A DNA stretch of 64,000 nucleotides from NCBI RefSeq assembly GCF_014779595.1, contig NZ_JACXZT010000017.1, forward strand, positions 908-64,907, in the 5' to 3' direction. The stretch is from Halomonas sp. ML-15 (lineage in GTDB: Bacteria > Pseudomonadota > Gammaproteobacteria > Pseudomonadales > Halomonadaceae). The notes below the pieces were generated by a model, which was not told where the DNA came from, searched no databases, and saw only the letters and a list, made by a program, of their open reading frames with translations. This document shows, piece by piece, positions 61,253 through 64,000 of this stretch. Each line of letters begins with the position of its first letter. The stretch's first letter is position 1. The translations under genes were made by a program, and so were the position numbers.

Positions 61253-62607
61253 GCTGATCCCTCCTCATGCCAGATGCTGGCATCCTCTGCCAACGGCGGT
61301 AGTTGCCTAGCCTGAACCTCTGCCAGCGCCTCGGCCACGGTGAAGAACGAGCCGCACACCAGCACTTGATCATCAGCGCCGAGGCGCTCACTCAGCCAGG
61401 CGACGGCGGCGGCCACGCTCTCGGCGCGGTGTACCACCGGTTGGCCGCTGGCCTTCAGCGTATCCGCCAGCGCCGCGGCGCTACGCGCGCGTTCGCCGTC
61501 GAGACTTGCCGTGACCCAGGCGTCGATCTGCCCGGCCAGTTCACCCACCACGCCGGCGGCGTCCTTGTCGGCGAGCATGCCGAGCAGCGCATAGCGCTTG
61601 CCGTCACAGGGCCGTTGAGCCAGGCGCCTGGCCACATAATGGGCCGCATGCGGGTTGTGCGCCACATCCAGGCACCAATTGCCCAGCCACTGCATGCGAC
61701 CGGCCAGCTGCACCTGCGCCAACCCCTGGCGACAGCACTCGGCGTCGAGCGTCAGGCCGGTCAACGCCAGTGCCTGGAGCGCACTCGCCGCATTGTCCAG
61801 CGGCAGCCCCGGGTCGGGCAAGTGGTCAAGTGTCAGCGAGTCGCCTTCGCGCTGCCCTGTGATGTGTCCCTGCCACTGCCAGCGCCCGTCGGCATCGGGC
61901 TCGCTACGGGTCATCTGCTCGCCCAGCGCGTACAGCGGTACACCCAGCTCATCGGCATAGGCGCGTACGCTGGGCGGCAGTTCGCTGCTGCCCAGCACCG
62001 CTGGACGCCCAGCTCGCATGATACCGGCCTTTTCGCGGCCGATCTGGGCGATGTCGGTGCCGAGAAAGGCGGCGTGATCCTGGGCCACGGTGGTCACCAC
62101 CGCGACGTCGGCGGAGAGAATATTTACCGCATCCAGCCGCCCGCCCAGGCCCACTTCGAGTATCGCCAGCTGCGGTGAGCGTTGCGCGATGCTGTGCAGT
62201 GCGGCCAGGGTACCGACCTCGAAGTAGGTCAGACTGATCGGCTCGTCGGCGAGGCGCGCCGCCTCGACTGCCGCAAAGCCCGCGATCAGGGTGGCGTCGT
62301 CGGCTTCGGCGCCGTCAAAGCGCAGGCGCTCGTTATAGCGCAGCAGATGCGGCGAGGTGTAGCTGGCGGTGGTCAGGCCGTGGGCACGGGCCAGCGCGTC
62401 GAGCACCGCCACCGTGGAGCCCTTGCCGTTGGTGCCAGCAACAGTAATCAAGCGCCCGGCGACGGGTGCGTCGAATAGCCCCATGCGTTCGGCCACCGCA
62501 GCGACACGCTCTAGGCCGAGCTCGATGCTGAGCGGATGCTGGCGTTCGAGATACGCCAACCAGCCCGCCAGATCGGCGGGCTGTGAGGGGCTATCGGGCG
62601 GACTCAT
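61249..62607 (-). CDS. folC: Bifunctional folylpolyglutamate synthase/dihydrofolate synthase
   Basis: A 452-residue Mur-ligase-like enzyme that adds glutamate to dihydropteroate and folates. The P-loop is VAGTNGKGST, with SYTSPHLLRYNERLRF and the C-terminal DVAHNPHAAHYVARR typical of FolC. ATG 62607 has GGAG six bases upstream and is preferred to TTG 62622. The folate theme recurs with folE/folX at 26.5-27.6 kb. Confidence 0.95.
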   Translation of the reverse strand: MSPPDSPSQPADLAGWLAYLERQHPLSIELGLERVAAVAERMGLFDAPVAGRLITVAGTNGKGSTVAVLDALARAHGLTTASYTSPHLLRYNERLRFDGAEADDATLIAGFAAVEAARLADEPISLTYFEVGTLAALHSIAQRSPQLAILEVGLGGRLDAVNILSADVAVVTTVAQDHAAFLGTDIAQIGREKAGIMRAGRPAVLGSSELPPSVRAYADELGVPLYALGEQMTRSEPDADGRWQWQGHITGQREGDSLTLDHLPDPGLPLDNAASALQALALTGLTLDAECCRQGLAQVQLAGRMQWLGNWCLDVAHNPHAAHYVARRLAQRPCDGKRYALLGMLADKDAAGVVGELAGQIDAWVTASLDGERARSAAALADTLKASGQPVVHRAESVAAAVAWLSERLGADDQVLVCGSFFTVAEALAEVQARQLPPLAEDASIWHEEGSA

Positions 62608-62618
62608 GGGGCGCTCCG

Positions 62619-63602
62619 TCAACGCGGCTCCTGGCCGTCATCCTCGGCGGGCTGCTCCAGCGGCTCCTCCGCCTCGCTGGCCTCGGCGGGCTGCTGCTCG
62701 GCGACATCGACCAGGTCGGGCTCGTGCTCCTCGGGCATGCCGGTCACCGGCAGGTGCATCAGCTTGCGCAGTACTGCCCCCAGGCGCTCGCGCATCTCGC
62801 TGCGATGGACAATCATGTCCACGGTGCCGTGCTCGAGCAGGAACTCGCTGCGCTGGAAGCCTTCCGGCAGCTTTTCGCGCACGGTCTGCTCGATGACCCG
62901 TGGCCCGGCGAAACCGATCAAGGCGTTGGGCTCGGCCACATTGAGATCGCCAAGCATCGCCAAGGACGCCGTGACGCCACCGTAGACCGGATCGGTCAGC
63001 ACCGAGATATAGGGAACCCCGGCCTGCTTGAGCTTCTCAAGCGCCGCAGAGGTCTTGGCCATCTGCATCAGCGAGAACAGCGCCTCCTGCATGCGCGCGC
63101 CACCCGAGGCCGAGAAGCACACCAGCGGGATGCCCTCCTCCAGCGCGGCGCTTGCCGCGCGCACGAATTTCTCGCCGACGATGGCGCCCATCGAGCCGCC
63201 CATGAAGGTGAATTCGAAGGACACCGCGACGATCGGCATGCCGTCGAGGGTGCCGCGCATGGCGACCAGCGCGTCGTTCTCGTCGGTGCTCTTCTGGGCT
63301 GCGGCGAGGCGGTCCTTGTACTTCTTGGAGTCGCGGAACTTGAGGCGGTCCACCGGCTCGAGGTCGGCGGCAATCTCGCTGCGGTCCTCCTTGTCGAGGA
63401 ACCAGTCGAGGCGTTTGCGCGCAGTCAGCCGCAGGTGATGGTCACACTTGGGGCAGACGTTATGGTGTTTATCGAGTTCGGGCAGGTAGAGCACTGCCTC
63501 GCACTTGGGGCACTTGCGCCACAGCCCGTCGGGCACGCTGGCGCGTCGGTCCTTGCGCTGGATACGGCCCATGGAGGGCACGATCTTGTCTAGCCAGCTC
63601 AT
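62619..63602 (-). CDS. accD: Acetyl-CoA carboxylase carboxyltransferase subunit beta
   Basis: A 327-residue subunit that transfers CO2 from carboxybiotin to acetyl-CoA together with AccA. The N-terminal zinc finger is CPKC...CPKC (about 30-52), followed by the carboxyltransferase core ([22 protein letters not shown] and [22 protein letters not shown]). A long acidic Ala/Glu/Gln tail (about 35 residues) is present. It precedes folC as in E. coli. Confidence 0.97.
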   Translation of the reverse strand: MSWLDKIVPSMGRIQRKDRRASVPDGLWRKCPKCEAVLYLPELDKHHNVCPKCDHHLRLTARKRLDWFLDKEDRSEIAADLEPVDRLKFRDSKKYKDRLAAAQKSTDENDALVAMRGTLDGMPIVAVSFEFTFMGGSMGAIVGEKFVRAASAALEEGIPLVCFSASGGARMQEALFSLMQMAKTSAALEKLKQAGVPYISVLTDPVYGGVTASLAMLGDLNVAEPNALIGFAGPRVIEQTVREKLPEGFQRSEFLLEHGTVDMIVHRSEMRERLGAVLRKLMHLPVTGMPEEHEPDLVDVAEQQPAEASEAEEPLEQPAEDDGQEPR

Positions 63603-63656
63603 GTCAGAATGCTTCCCGTATGCTGAAACGTTGAGTCATATATCGTTGGCGCTCGC

Positions 63657-64000
63657 TCAAGCGTCCATGGCCTGGCGCATCTCGCCCAGTACCGCCTTGA
63701 GCTGAGGCGCGATAGCGGCCGGATTGTCGGCGTTTTCGGCAATCCGATTGACCAGCGCAGAACCGACGATCACGCCGTCGGCGACCTGGGCCACCGCCGC
63801 CGCCGAGGCGCCATCGCGGATGCCAAAGCCGACGCACAGCGGCAGCGTGGTCATCTCGCGCAGCGGCGCCAGGTGGCTGGCCACGTCCTCGGCGTTGAGA
63901 CTGGCGGAGCCGGTCACGCCCTTGAGCGACACATAGTACAGATAGCCTTCGCCATGGGCGCATATTGTAGCGGCCCGGGCGTTGGAGGTGGTAGGCGCGA
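63657..64000 (-). CDS. trpA: Tryptophan synthase alpha chain (5' end outside window)
   Basis: The last 114 codons are visible. The frame passes through [33 protein letters not shown] and [14 protein letters not shown], which are the conserved C-terminal motifs of TrpA. The enzyme cleaves indole-glycerol phosphate and channels indole to TrpB. trpA-accD-folC order is widespread in gammaproteobacteria. Confidence 0.95.
   Translation of the reverse strand, partial: APTTSNARAATICAHGEGYLYYVSLKGVTGSASLNAEDVASHLAPLREMTTLPLCVGFGIRDGASAAAVAQVADGVIVGSALVNRIAENADNPAAIAPQLKAVLGEMRQAMDA

Overview
The window looks like chromosomal DNA of a moderately halophilic gammaproteobacterium of the Halomonas type. 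I infer this from the high GC content, the acidic proteins, the gene orders (dusB-fis, bioBFHCD, purF-cvpA-dedD-folC-accD-trpA, folX-folE) and the protein sequences. No 16S gene is present, so the genus is an inference.

Layout. 1-7529 (minus): a LapA-type adhesion module, made of a TolC-like outer-membrane channel fused to OmpA and SPOR domains, a LapB-type ABC exporter, a LapC-type adaptor, a LuxR-type regulator and the start of a giant adhesin with a LapG-type TAAG site. 7875-9923 (plus): a small protein, an exported SUOX-fold-like protein and a diguanylate cyclase. 9929-12500: a repeat-rich accessory segment of REP-like palindromes. It holds an IS110-family element inserted in a REP at a CT core, whose leader encodes a readable bridge RNA, and a MntA/HepT toxin-antitoxin pair. 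12507-29704: mostly housekeeping genes (a PP2C/kinase with degenerate motifs, ppa, DUF2333, dsbD, accBC, prmA, dusB-fis, purH, an aldehyde dehydrogenase, folX-folE, srkA). 29705-35168: comF, the complete biotin operon bioBFHCD and tRNA-Leu(UAG).

35459-56855: a signalling and flagellar region. It has two large GGDEF-EAL proteins, a NIT-domain chemoreceptor, two flagellins, two FliD caps, an outer-membrane barrel and several unrecognised small proteins. Eight sites in it resemble sigma-28 (FliA) promoters (TAAAGTTT-N11-GCCGATAA), so the barrel, a PD-(D/E)XK-like protein, the chemoreceptor and both GGDEF-EAL genes probably belong to the flagellar regulon. An AT-rich patch (about 49.2-51.2 kb) carries a zeta toxin broken by a nonsense codon, a short RelE-like toxin, a membrane zinc-ribbon protein and a 57-residue protein made of three CCHC zinc knuckles.

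57198-64000 (minus): housekeeping genes metZ, purF, cvpA, a dedD-like SPOR gene, folC, accD and partial trpA, many with overlapping stops and starts.

The main themes are c-di-GMP-linked surface life (adhesin, four GGDEF proteins, flagella), biotin synthesis together with its acetyl-CoA carboxylase consumers, and a mobile, repeat-driven segment where an RNA-guided transposon has used a REP as its landing site.
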